From Selenomonadaceae bacterium UBA3796 (GTDB lineage Bacteria > Bacillota > Negativicutes > Selenomonadales > Selenomonadaceae): DNA of 7,284 nucleotides. Positions within the stretch are counted from its first letter, which is position 1. Each line of letters opens with the position of its first letter. The notes beneath the pieces were generated by a model that saw only the letters and a program-made list of their open reading frames with translations, did not search any database and was not told the origin of the DNA. Location of the stretch: contig DFES01000085.1 of assembly GCA_002369175.1 (NCBI GenBank), forward strand, positions 1 through 7,284, written 5' to 3'. The position numbers and the translations under genes are program-made. Shown piece by piece: positions 1 through 5,951 of this stretch.

Positions 1-762
1 TCCATGTCCGTAGCTTCTTTTCGGGCGGATTCCGTGACGGGAGAACTGGTGGAGGCTCTTGCAAAGAGCGGGCTGAAGACTTTGACTATGGCACCGGAGG
101 CAGGAAGTCCAAGGATGCGGGCCGTTATCAACAAGGGAATCGAGGAGGAGCATCTGTTTACTGCCATGGAATTGGGGCTGGAAGCTGGAATTCGGAATTT
201 CCGGCTCTATATCATGATTGGACTTCCCTTTGAGGAAGAAGAGGATATTCTCGCCATCGTGGATTTGGCAGAAAGGCTCAAGGCGCATATGGAAGAAAAG
301 GGCAGCAAAGGAACGTTGACGCTGAGCATCAACCCCTTTGTGCCGAAGCCCTTCACTCCTTTCCAATGGATGCCCATGGCGCCGCGCAAGCAGGTGGAGC
401 AAAGGCTGAAGGTGATACAGGGCAGATTGCGGAGGCACAAGCATATCCATATCATTGCAGAATCCGCAAAGGAAGCCTGCATTCAGGGAATCCTGGCGTG
501 CGGAGACAGGCGCATATCGAAGGTGCTGGCAGCCTCCCATGAGGCGGGCGGCAGCAAAGCTTTTCTTCGCGCCATGAAGGAGGCAGGCCTTTCTGTAGAA
601 TTTTATCTCCATAGAAGGAGACCGCCGGGGGAGATTTTTCCATGGGAAACCCTTGACATGGGATTTCACAGAGAATATCTTTATAGGGAACTGGAAAAAG
701 CGGAGAAACTCGAAAGCACACGGCAGTGTTTTGACGGATGCCATCGCTGCGGCGTATGCTGA
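1..762 (+). CDS. B12-binding-type radical SAM protein, C-terminal part (5' truncated)
   Basis: The reading frame is open from base 1 and stops with TGA at 760-762, so 253 residues of a larger protein are visible. Numbering from the Met codon at base 4, the segment APEAGSPRMR (30-39), the strand/loop YIMIGLPFEEEEDI (69-82) and SINPFVPKPFTPFQW (108-122) match the back half of the radical SAM barrel and the following region of proteins that pair an N-terminal cobalamin-binding domain with a radical SAM core. The core CxxxCxxC motif and any B12 domain would lie upstream, outside the window. The protein ends in a cysteine cluster, C242-x3-C246-x2-C249-x2-C252, with the last Cys as the final residue. 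This could bind an auxiliary iron-sulfur cluster, which is inference. The Met at base 4 is not the real start: no ribosome site can be seen and the family is about twice this length. The substrate is unknown. pgeF follows after 32 bases, suggesting co-transcription. Confidence 0.85.
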   Translation, partial: SMSVASFRADSVTGELVEALAKSGLKTLTMAPEAGSPRMRAVINKGIEEEHLFTAMELGLEAGIRNFRLYIMIGLPFEEEEDILAIVDLAERLKAHMEEKGSKGTLTLSINPFVPKPFTPFQWMPMAPRKQVEQRLKVIQGRLRRHKHIHIIAESAKEACIQGILACGDRRISKVLAASHEAGGSKAFLRAMKEAGLSVEFYLHRRRPPGEIFPWETLDMGFHREYLYRELEKAEKLESTRQCFDGCHRCGVC

Positions 763-794
763 ATTCCGCAGACGGAGGATAGGAGAAGGTTGAT

Positions 795-1616
795 ATGAGC
801 TATTTTTTGCAGCATATGCAGAACAATCTATGGCATGGGAAATTTTCCCTGTTCCCTGAACAGCTTGCGGTACATGGGATTTCCACCCGTCAGGCAGGGG
901 TCAGCCGAAAACCTTACGATTCCATGAATCTCGCGTTCCATGTGGGAGATGCGGCGGAATCGGTATGGAAGAACCGCATTATTTTTGCAAGTTCTATGGG
1001 ACTTAAAGCGGAGGATATCGTATCCCCCAACCAGGTTCATGGGGATAAAGTTCTGAACGTATCCTCGAAGCACCGGGGGATGGGAGCAAAAAGTTATGAG
1101 GACGCCATACCGGAAACGGATGCACTGATCACCAATGAGCCGGGGCTTCCGCTCATGCTCTGTTTTGCCGACTGCACGCCGATCCTTTTCCTCGATCCGG
1201 AGAAGAAGGCTGTGGGTATTGCCCATGCGGGGTGGAAAGGGACACTGAAGAAGATTGGCAGGAAGACACTGGAGGCCATGAACCGGGAATTTGGGACGGA
1301 TCCGTCGAAATGCCTTGCGGGGATCGGCCCTTCTATCGGTCCCTGCTGTTATGAAGTCGGCGTTGAGGTAGCAGAAGCCTGTCGAAAGGCATTTCCCGAA
1401 AAAGCGGACAACCTTCTGGAAGAGAAAAACGGAAGGATCTACTTCAATTTGTGGGCAGCGAACCGCCTTTCCCTCATCGAGGGGGGCATGCTGCCGGAAA
1501 ACATTGAGTCGGCAGATACCTGTACGGCATGCGAGCATTCATGGTATTTTTCCTATCGCGCCGATGGCGGGACAACCGGACGGATTGCGGCAATGATTGC
1601 ACTGCAGAAGTATTGA
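795..1616 (+). CDS. pgeF: Peptidoglycan editing factor PgeF (YlmD/YfiH, laccase-domain family)
   Basis: This 273-residue protein belongs to the DUF152/YfiH family. Members were long called polyphenol oxidases, but E. coli PgeF is known to limit misincorporation of L-serine for L-alanine at the first position of the peptidoglycan stem; purine nucleoside phosphorylase/adenosine deaminase activity is also reported for homologues. The metal-binding triad is visible: H82 in NQVHGD, C127 in FADCTP and H144 in IAHAGWKGT. The C-terminal signature FSYRADGGTTGR (252-263) is intact, as is GIGPSIGPCCYEV (176-188). Length is normal for the family, with a modest N-terminal stretch before the conserved HGISTRQAGVS (27-37). 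The start ATG is preceded by AGGAG at 781-785, 9 bases upstream. In Firmicutes this gene (ylmD) commonly precedes ylmE/yggS and sepF, exactly as here. The protein is probably cytoplasmic, since no signal peptide is visible. Confidence 0.95.
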   Translation: MSYFLQHMQNNLWHGKFSLFPEQLAVHGISTRQAGVSRKPYDSMNLAFHVGDAAESVWKNRIIFASSMGLKAEDIVSPNQVHGDKVLNVSSKHRGMGAKSYEDAIPETDALITNEPGLPLMLCFADCTPILFLDPEKKAVGIAHAGWKGTLKKIGRKTLEAMNREFGTDPSKCLAGIGPSIGPCCYEVGVEVAEACRKAFPEKADNLLEEKNGRIYFNLWAANRLSLIEGGMLPENIESADTCTACEHSWYFSYRADGGTTGRIAAMIALQKY

Positions 1617-1623
1617 ATACGGC

Positions 1624-1630
1624 GGGGTGG
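1624..1630 (+). promoter_or_regulatory. G-rich ribosome binding site of yggS
   Basis: GGGGTGG lies 7 bases upstream of the ATG at 1638. It can be read as the right half of the extended Shine-Dalgarno GGAGGTG with a G replacing A, still able to pair with the 16S tail by G-U wobble. Its position decides for ATG 1638 over GTG 1632. A similar G-rich site precedes sepF. Confidence 0.5.
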
Positions 1631-1637
1631 CGTGGAT

Positions 1638-2330
1638 ATGATAGCAGAGAGACTTCATGAGGTGGAGGCTGAAATTGAAAGGGCGCGGCTGCGCCGGGTC
1701 AGAGTTGCGAAGGAGGCTGAGGTATGCCTGGTTGCCGTAACCAAGAACCATGATATCGCGGCAATGCGCGAAGCGATTGATGCGGGTGTCGGTCACATCG
1801 GTGAGAACCGCATCCAGGAGGCAAAAGAGAAATTTGAGCGGCTGGATCGGCAGGTGAAGTGGCATCTCATCGGCCACCTGCAAACCAATAAGGCAAAGCA
1901 GGCCGTAAGGTATTTTGACCTCATCCATTCCATTGACAGCGGGCATCTTGCGGTTGCGGTGAACAAGGCTGCCGAAGCCTTGGATAAAGTGCAGGATGTT
2001 CTGGTGCAGGTGAACCTCGCGGAGGAGGAAAGCAAGTCCGGCATCCGGAGGGACGGACTGATGGAACTGCTCCGAACCGTGGACTCCATGGAGCATCTGC
2101 GTCTTTGCGGCTTGATGCTCATTGCGCCGAATTATGCGGATGTGGAGGAATGTCGTCCGCTGTTTCGGGAAATGTATGAGATTTTCTGCAAGATAAAGGG
2201 AATGGAATGGCAAAGAGCGAATATAGAGTATTTATCCATGGGAATGACGCATGATTACCGGATCGCTGTGGAAGAGGGAGCTAATATTGTCCGGGTAGGC
2301 ACCGGGATTTTTGGTCAGCGCCAGTATTGA
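1638..2330 (+). CDS. yggS: Pyridoxal phosphate homeostasis protein YggS/YlmE (PLPBP family)
   Basis: This 230-residue, single-domain PLP-binding protein has the fold of alanine racemase's N-terminal barrel but no known enzymatic reaction. Family members buffer PLP and affect amino-acid and B6 homeostasis. The expected motifs occur in order: LVAVTKNH with the Schiff-base lysine at K36, GENRIQEAKEK (55-65), WHLIGHLQTNKAK (75-87), the NLAEEESKSG loop (126-135), GLMLIAP (158-164), SMGMTHDY (200-207) and the phosphate-binding VRVGTGIFGQR (218-228). Two in-frame starts are possible, GTG at 1632 and ATG at 1638. ATG is preferred because the only ribosome-site-like run, GGGGTGG at 1624-1630, lies 7 bases before it and only 1 base before the GTG. 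The gap after pgeF is about 21 bases. The gene sits where ylmE lies in the Bacillus ylm cluster, next to sepF. Confidence 0.95.
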   Translation: MIAERLHEVEAEIERARLRRVRVAKEAEVCLVAVTKNHDIAAMREAIDAGVGHIGENRIQEAKEKFERLDRQVKWHLIGHLQTNKAKQAVRYFDLIHSIDSGHLAVAVNKAAEALDKVQDVLVQVNLAEEESKSGIRRDGLMELLRTVDSMEHLRLCGLMLIAPNYADVEECRPLFREMYEIFCKIKGMEWQRANIEYLSMGMTHDYRIAVEEGANIVRVGTGIFGQRQY

Positions 2331-2342
2331 GGAGTAATATTC

Positions 2343-2353
2343 GGGGGGGTGGG
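2343..2353 (+). promoter_or_regulatory. G-rich ribosome binding site of sepF containing a 7-G run
   Basis: Seven Gs (2343-2349), a T and three Gs end 6 bases before the sepF ATG at 2360. The run can pair with the 16S tail as a wobble version of GGAGGTG. A normal-looking AGGAG at 2331-2335 is about 24 bases from the ATG, too far to serve it. The homopolymer could in principle slip during replication and change spacing. Confidence 0.45.
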
Positions 2354-2359
2354 TTGTGT

Positions 2360-2884
2360 ATGGGAATCATTGACAAAGTATGCAGCAAGATCGGCCTGAT
2401 GGACGCAGAGAATGAGGCCGGCGAGCAGGATGAGGAAATGAAGTATGCCAAAGAATCCAAAAAGATAAAGGAGACAGAAAAAATGAGCGATAGGGATTAT
2501 GGAATCCGCCATGACCGGCAGGAGAATCGAATGGGCCCGCAGAACGTGGTGGATTTTCAGAATGCGGCATCCGCCCGCGACAGCGCAGTTGCATCCCATA
2601 AGATGAAGGTCGTAGTCATTGAGCCGAAATCCTTTGATGATGCTCAGGAAGTAGCGAACTGCCTTCGGGAGAAGCGTCCTGTGGTCATCAATTTCGATAA
2701 GACAGATGCGGAGGCAGCAAAGCGTATCATTGATTTCATCAGTGGTACCACCTATGCTCTCAACGGGGAAATCAAGAAGGTGGGGCGCAATGTATTCCTT
2801 TGTGCGCCGAGCAATGTGAACGTCAGCTACACGGAAGAAGAAATCAAAAAAGCACCAACGGAAATGCCTTGGCTGAAGAAGTAA
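2360..2884 (+). CDS. sepF: Cell division protein SepF (FtsZ membrane anchor)
   Basis: This 174-residue protein anchors and aligns FtsZ polymers at the division site in Gram-positive and related bacteria. The N-terminus MGIIDKVCSKIGL looks like the amphipathic membrane-binding helix of the family. Residues about 15-80 form a charged, probably disordered linker. The conserved SepF domain runs from about 82 to 157: MKVVVIEPKSFDDAQEVAN, the RPVVINFDK strand (106-114), FISGTTYALNGEIKKVG (126-142) and NVFLCAPSNVNVS (144-156). Length is slightly above that of B. subtilis SepF. The frame is open back to base 2327, giving earlier TTG options at 2327 and 2354, but only the ATG at 2360 yields the canonical membrane helix. 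ylmH follows after 13 bases. No YggT/YlmG gene, often found between sepF and ylmH, is present. Confidence 0.95.
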   Translation: MGIIDKVCSKIGLMDAENEAGEQDEEMKYAKESKKIKETEKMSDRDYGIRHDRQENRMGPQNVVDFQNAASARDSAVASHKMKVVVIEPKSFDDAQEVANCLREKRPVVINFDKTDAEAAKRIIDFISGTTYALNGEIKKVGRNVFLCAPSNVNVSYTEEEIKKAPTEMPWLKK

Positions 2885-2897
2885 TGGGAGATTTGAG

Positions 2898-3686
2898 ATG
2901 GGATTGGAAAAGGAAAAGATTGTACGCTTCTACAAAGGAACGGAAGGAGAGGAGACGGCGGTCAAGCTGGCAGACCTTGCGGAACAGGCATTGCGCAGCC
3001 AGAAATTCCGGTTGTCCGGCTTTCTGGATCCTTACGGTCAGGAGATTGCCGAAACTGTGGCGGCGAACTTCCCCGGCCTCCGGGTGGATTTCTTCGGCGG
3101 CTATCCGGGAGCGGAAAGGCAGAGGGCGCTTTTACTGGACGCCTCCTTTGGCGGGAAGCCTTCCTATGAAGTGGCTGTGATCAAGGCAGCCTGGAACGGC
3201 CAGTTCACGCGGCTTTCCCATCGGGATGTGCTGGGCTCTCTCATGGGACTCGGCATTGAGCGTGAGTGCATCGGTGATATCATTGCCACGGGCGATTTTG
3301 CCAAAATCATTGTCGACAAAAAAATGCAGGATTTTCTGCTTGCAAATCTCACGCAGATTGGTTCCGCAGGGGTGACCTGTGAGGTTGACGAGTTATCCTC
3401 CATTGCTCCCAAGGAGGAGAGATGCAAGGAAATCAAGGCAACCGTGGCTTCGCTTCGGGTGGATTCCGTTGCGGCCGCAGGATTTGGCTCATCGAGGAGC
3501 AGGGCGGCGGCAGATATCGCTGCAGACAAGCTGAAGCTCAATTGGCAGCCCGTGAAGAATGCGTCTCAATTAGTCAAGGAAGGAGATGTCCTCTCCATGC
3601 GCGGCAGGGGCCGCTTGGAACTGTCAGAGGTGAGGGGGCAGACCAAAAAGGGTCGGATTGGAGTATTGCTGAAACGGTATCTGTAA
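2898..3686 (+). CDS. ylmH: YlmH family S4-domain RNA-binding protein
   Basis: This 262-residue protein matches YlmH of the Firmicutes division cluster. The N-terminal two thirds carry the family motif LSHRDVLGSLMGLGIERECIGDI (106-128 in two parts: LSHRDVLGSLMGLGI and ERECIGDI). The C-terminal S4 RNA-binding domain spans about 182-245, with VASLRVDSVAAAGFGSSRSR followed by KLKLNWQPVKNASQLVKEGD and VLSMRGRGRLEL. It is known that B. subtilis YlmH binds stalled large ribosomal subunits in ribosome quality control, so a ribosome-associated cytoplasmic role is likely; in other species the homologue has been linked to division. The start ATG has GGGAG at 2886-2890, 7 bases upstream. The gene lies 13 bases after sepF and 24 before divIVA, so it is probably transcribed with both. 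All expected parts of the protein appear intact. Confidence 0.93.
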   Translation: MGLEKEKIVRFYKGTEGEETAVKLADLAEQALRSQKFRLSGFLDPYGQEIAETVAANFPGLRVDFFGGYPGAERQRALLLDASFGGKPSYEVAVIKAAWNGQFTRLSHRDVLGSLMGLGIERECIGDIIATGDFAKIIVDKKMQDFLLANLTQIGSAGVTCEVDELSSIAPKEERCKEIKATVASLRVDSVAAAGFGSSRSRAAADIAADKLKLNWQPVKNASQLVKEGDVLSMRGRGRLELSEVRGQTKKGRIGVLLKRYL

Positions 3687-3694
3687 TTCGATCG

Positions 3695-3701
3695 AAGGAG
3701 G
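3695..3701 (+). promoter_or_regulatory. Strong ribosome binding site fixing the TTG start of divIVA
   Basis: AAGGAGG lies 9 bases before the TTG at 3711, ideal spacing. An ATG at 3704 is only 2 bases away and opens an 11-codon frame of no interest. The TTG gives the family-typical N-terminus MLTPMDIHNKEF, so the non-ATG start is well supported. Confidence 0.85.
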
Positions 3702-3710
3702 AAATGAATC

Positions 3711-4553
3711 TTGCTTACACCAATGGATATACACAATAAGGAATTCAAGCGCAGTTTTCGCGGCTATAATGAAGACGAGATCGATGAATTCCTGGATCAG
3801 GTGGTAAACGACTACGAGAAACTCTATCGGGAAAATGACAGGCTCAAGGAAGAAGTGGAGCGCATCCAGAAGAACATCGAGCAGTACCAGAGGCTGGAGA
3901 AAAACCTTCAGGATACGCTGCTGGTAGCTCAAAAGACGGCGGAAGAGGTTGTCAGCACGGCGAGGAAGAATGCGGAGGAGCTCAAGGAAAATACAGCGAG
4001 GGAATGCCAGAGCCTCAAAGACCATACCGTGACGGAATGCCGGAACATGAAAGAGAGTACGGTGACGGAATGCCAGAATATGCGCCGTCATGCGGAATTT
4101 GATGCAAAATGTCAGATTACCGCTGCAGCCAACAGGGTACGGGATATCGTAGCGGAATACGATCACATTGCCCGGGAAAAGAACAAGTTCTTGAAGAAGC
4201 TGCGCATCACCATGGAGTCCGAACTGGCCATTCTAAGCCAGACCCTTGATGAGCTGCCCAATCCGGAGCAGATGGAGGAGCCGAAGGCGCAAGTGCCGGA
4301 AAGCCCCGTGGAAAGACCCATAGAAAAACCCATAGAAAAACCTGTAGAAGAATCCATGGAAAAATCTGTAGAAAGTGATGGGGAAGCACCTGCAGAACAT
4401 GTCGCGGAAACGTCTGCGGAAAGCGTTGAGGAAAAGCCTGCAGAAAATCAAGAGGAAGCGCCGGACAAGAACCTGACGGACACCGTACCCATGGAAAAAA
4501 TTTCGGAAGGGAATCCGGAAGAAAAAGCAGAGGAAGAGAGAAAAGAAGGATAA
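3711..4553 (+). CDS. divIVA: DivIVA cell pole/septum protein with extended acidic tail
   Basis: DivIVA senses negatively curved membrane at septa and poles and recruits division, growth or chromosome-placement factors. The conserved lipid-binding N-terminus is clear: LTPMDIHNKEFKRSFRGYNE (2-21), including the F16-R17-G18-Y19 tip that inserts into membrane in B. subtilis, then DEIDEFLDQVV. A long coiled coil follows from about 30 to 180. Inside it, residues 95-127 are three 11-residue units with Cys at 99, 110 and 121; a further Cys is at 134. From about 182 to 280 the protein is a Glu/Pro/Ser/Lys-rich, probably disordered tail that includes six tetrapeptide units (P/S-x-E-x, 199-222). Total length of 280 residues is well above the 164 of B. 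subtilis DivIVA; the excess is largely this tail. Translation starts at TTG with a strong ribosome site. lspA begins 3 bases after the stop. Confidence 0.95.
   Translation: MLTPMDIHNKEFKRSFRGYNEDEIDEFLDQVVNDYEKLYRENDRLKEEVERIQKNIEQYQRLEKNLQDTLLVAQKTAEEVVSTARKNAEELKENTARECQSLKDHTVTECRNMKESTVTECQNMRRHAEFDAKCQITAAANRVRDIVAEYDHIAREKNKFLKKLRITMESELAILSQTLDELPNPEQMEEPKAQVPESPVERPIEKPIEKPVEESMEKSVESDGEAPAEHVAETSAESVEEKPAENQEEAPDKNLTDTVPMEKISEGNPEEKAEEERKEG
3993..4091 (+). repeat. Three-copy 33-bp tandem repeat inside divIVA
   Basis: Three in-frame 33-bp units occupy 3993-4025, 4026-4058 and 4059-4091. Each encodes 11 residues: TARECQSLKDH, TVTECRNMKES and TVTECQNMRRH. Copies two and three share GTGACGGAATGCC exactly and look like the more recent duplication. 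Eleven residues is the hendecad period of a coiled coil, so adding or losing a unit would keep the helix in register. Confidence 0.85.
4305..4376 (+). repeat. 12-bp degenerate tandem repeat in the divIVA acidic tail
   Basis: Six 12-bp units encode PVER, PIEK, PIEK, PVEE, SMEK and SVES. The second and third units (4317-4328 and 4329-4340) are identical at the base level, CCCATAGAAAAA. The array keeps the reading frame and lies in a charged, low-complexity tail, so copy-number change would only alter tail length. Confidence 0.8.
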
Positions 4554-4556
4554 GGG

Positions 4557-5015
4557 TTGATTGTATCCATGTCATTTTTGTTGTTTTTTGGTATTATTAT
4601 TCTGGATCAGATTGTAAAACTGGCGGTGAAGACAAATATGACGCCGGGGGAATCCATTCCCCTCATACCCCAGATGTTTCATTTCACGTACGTACTGAAT
4701 CCGGGAGCCGCCTTTGGCATTATGGAAAACCAGAGGGTATTCTTCATTGCGGCAGGGGTATGCATCCTCCTGGCAGCTCTTGTTTTCTATCCACAGCTGA
4801 AACGGCAGAACCCGTGGATGAGATATGGCTGCATGGCTCTTTTGGGCGGTGCTGTCGGAAATCTCATTGACCGTATCTACAACGGACTTGTGGTGGATTT
4901 CCTTGATTTTCGCGTCTGGCCCGTGTTCAATATTGCTGATATTGCCATTGTGAGCGGCGTAGTGTGCATGCTGTATGCCATTCTTTTCAAGGCAGAAGGA
5001 GCAAATCCCTCATGA
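4557..5015 (+). CDS. lspA: Lipoprotein signal peptidase LspA (signal peptidase II)
   Basis: LspA is the membrane aspartyl protease that cuts prolipoproteins just before the lipidated cysteine. The 152-residue product has the usual four hydrophobic segments (about 5-20, 60-78, 90-108 and 125-145). It also has the conserved boxes LDQIVK (16-21), NPGAAFG (48-54), GNLIDR (101-106), VVDF (112-115) and FNIADIAI (124-131). The catalytic aspartate pair should be D114 and D128. Start choice: TTG at 4557 has AAGGA at 4546-4550, 6 bases upstream; ATG at 4569 would shorten the protein by four residues and is a workable alternative. The gene starts 3 bases after divIVA and overlaps the next gene by 4 bases (ATGA), so translation is probably coupled. 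A lipoprotein with a good lipobox is encoded further down, at 6555-7184. Confidence 0.95.
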   Translation: MIVSMSFLLFFGIIILDQIVKLAVKTNMTPGESIPLIPQMFHFTYVLNPGAAFGIMENQRVFFIAAGVCILLAALVFYPQLKRQNPWMRYGCMALLGGAVGNLIDRIYNGLVVDFLDFRVWPVFNIADIAIVSGVVCMLYAILFKAEGANPS

Positions 5016-5920
5016 CAGAAGAAATGACATATACTTCCGAACTGCCGGGGGAGCGGCTGGATCTTTTTCTGGTGCGCCAGTGGCCGGAACTTTCGCGCTC
5101 CCATGTGCAGAAGTTGATCGAGGGTGGCAGCGTTTGGGTGGATGATGCATTCCGGAAGGCGAATTACAGGCTCAAAGGGGGAGAAACCATCCGGTTCCTC
5201 CCGCCGGAGCCGGAGGAGATCTCCGTGGAGCCGGAGCCGATTCCTCTGGACATTCTCTATGAGGACGGGGATATCATCGTGGTGAACAAAGCGCGGGGCA
5301 TGGTGGTGCATCCTGCCGCCGGTGTCTGCCACGGAACTTTGGTGAACGCCCTTCTTCATCATTGCAGGGATCTTTCCGGCATCAACGGCAAAATTCGTCC
5401 GGGCATTGTCCACCGTCTGGACAAGGACACTTCCGGTGTCATGGTGGCGGCGAAAAATGATAGGGCGCATCTTGATCTGGCGGAACAGATCGGCAGCAAA
5501 ACCGCCCACAGAATCTACTGGGCCATTGTCCATGGGAATATTCCGGAAGAGAAGGGCATTGTCAGGGGCAATATCGGAAGGCATCCTGCGGATCGGAAGA
5601 AAATGGCTGTCCTTCGGGAGAAGGGAAAGCCTGCGGTTACGGAATTTCGGGTGTTGGAACGCTTCGGTGAATACACGCTGGTGGAATGCTCCCTTCAAAC
5701 GGGGCGCACCCATCAGATCAGAGTCCATATGGCTCATATCGGACACCCCCTTGCAGGCGACCCCCAATATGGACCGAAGAGGAAAGCACCCTTTTCCATT
5801 CAGGGGCAGGCGCTTCATTCCATCCGCCTATCCCTGAGGCATCCGTCGACAGGAGCAGCCATGGTTTTTGAGGCTCCCCTGCCGGAGGATATGGAAAAGA
5901 TACTCAGAAAATTGAGGTAA
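5012..5920 (+). CDS. rluD: RluD-family ribosomal large subunit pseudouridine synthase
   Basis: This 302-residue protein converts specific uridines in 23S rRNA to pseudouridine. An S4 RNA-binding domain occupies about 12-60 (ERLDLFLVRQWPELSRSHVQ, then IEGGSVWVDD). The RluA/RluD catalytic core follows, with DGDIIVVNKARGMVVHPAAG (85-104), the active-site motif HRLDKDTSG (134-142, catalytic D137) and LQTGRTHQIRVHM (228-240). It matches B. subtilis YlyB, which likewise sits between lspA and pyrR. The ATG at 5012 overlaps the lspA stop as ATGA and has AAGGAG at 4996-5001, 10 bases upstream. The frame extends back to 4964, but that stretch overlaps lspA and lacks family similarity. The exact target uridines (1911/1915/1917 type or others) cannot be told from sequence alone. 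All key residues are present. Confidence 0.93.
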   Translation: MTEEMTYTSELPGERLDLFLVRQWPELSRSHVQKLIEGGSVWVDDAFRKANYRLKGGETIRFLPPEPEEISVEPEPIPLDILYEDGDIIVVNKARGMVVHPAAGVCHGTLVNALLHHCRDLSGINGKIRPGIVHRLDKDTSGVMVAAKNDRAHLDLAEQIGSKTAHRIYWAIVHGNIPEEKGIVRGNIGRHPADRKKMAVLREKGKPAVTEFRVLERFGEYTLVECSLQTGRTHQIRVHMAHIGHPLAGDPQYGPKRKAPFSIQGQALHSIRLSLRHPSTGAAMVFEAPLPEDMEKILRKLR

Positions 5921-5936
5921 TAGGAAAGAAAGAGCA

Positions 5937-5942
5937 AAGGAG
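5937..5942 (+). promoter_or_regulatory. Ribosome binding site deciding the pyrR start
   Basis: AAGGAG lies 0 bases before TTG 5943, 3 before ATG 5946 and 9 before GTG 5952. Only the GTG is well spaced. The 31-base gap between rluD and this start is purine-rich and too short to hold a PyrR-type attenuator with terminator and antiterminator. Confidence 0.6.
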
Positions 5943-5951
5943 TTGATGATT

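Noticed and set aside
828..1538. Long minus-strand frame opposite pgeF, and another opposite yggS (1539-2213)
   Set aside because: Both mirror well-conserved plus-strand genes and their translations show no recognisable domain.
2800..3180. Plus-strand frame bridging sepF and ylmH in another phase
   Set aside because: It overlaps both real genes, is full of Arg and Trp residues typical of out-of-frame reading, and has no motif.
3704..3739. An 11-codon frame starting at ATG 3704, immediately after the divIVA ribosome site
   Set aside because: Spacing to AAGGAGG is only 2 bases and the peptide is unremarkable; the TTG at 3711 has ideal spacing and gives the conserved DivIVA N-terminus. A leader-peptide role cannot be excluded but nothing supports it.
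4877..5818. A 313-codon open frame on the minus strand across lspA and rluD
   Set aside because: It lies opposite two clearly recognisable genes, shows no family motif and is arginine/histidine/proline-rich as expected of an antisense shadow of GC-rich coding sequence.
5921..5951. Possible PyrR-responsive attenuator before pyrR
   Set aside because: The gap is only 31 bases, purine-rich, with no hairpin or T-run, too short for terminator and antiterminator structures.
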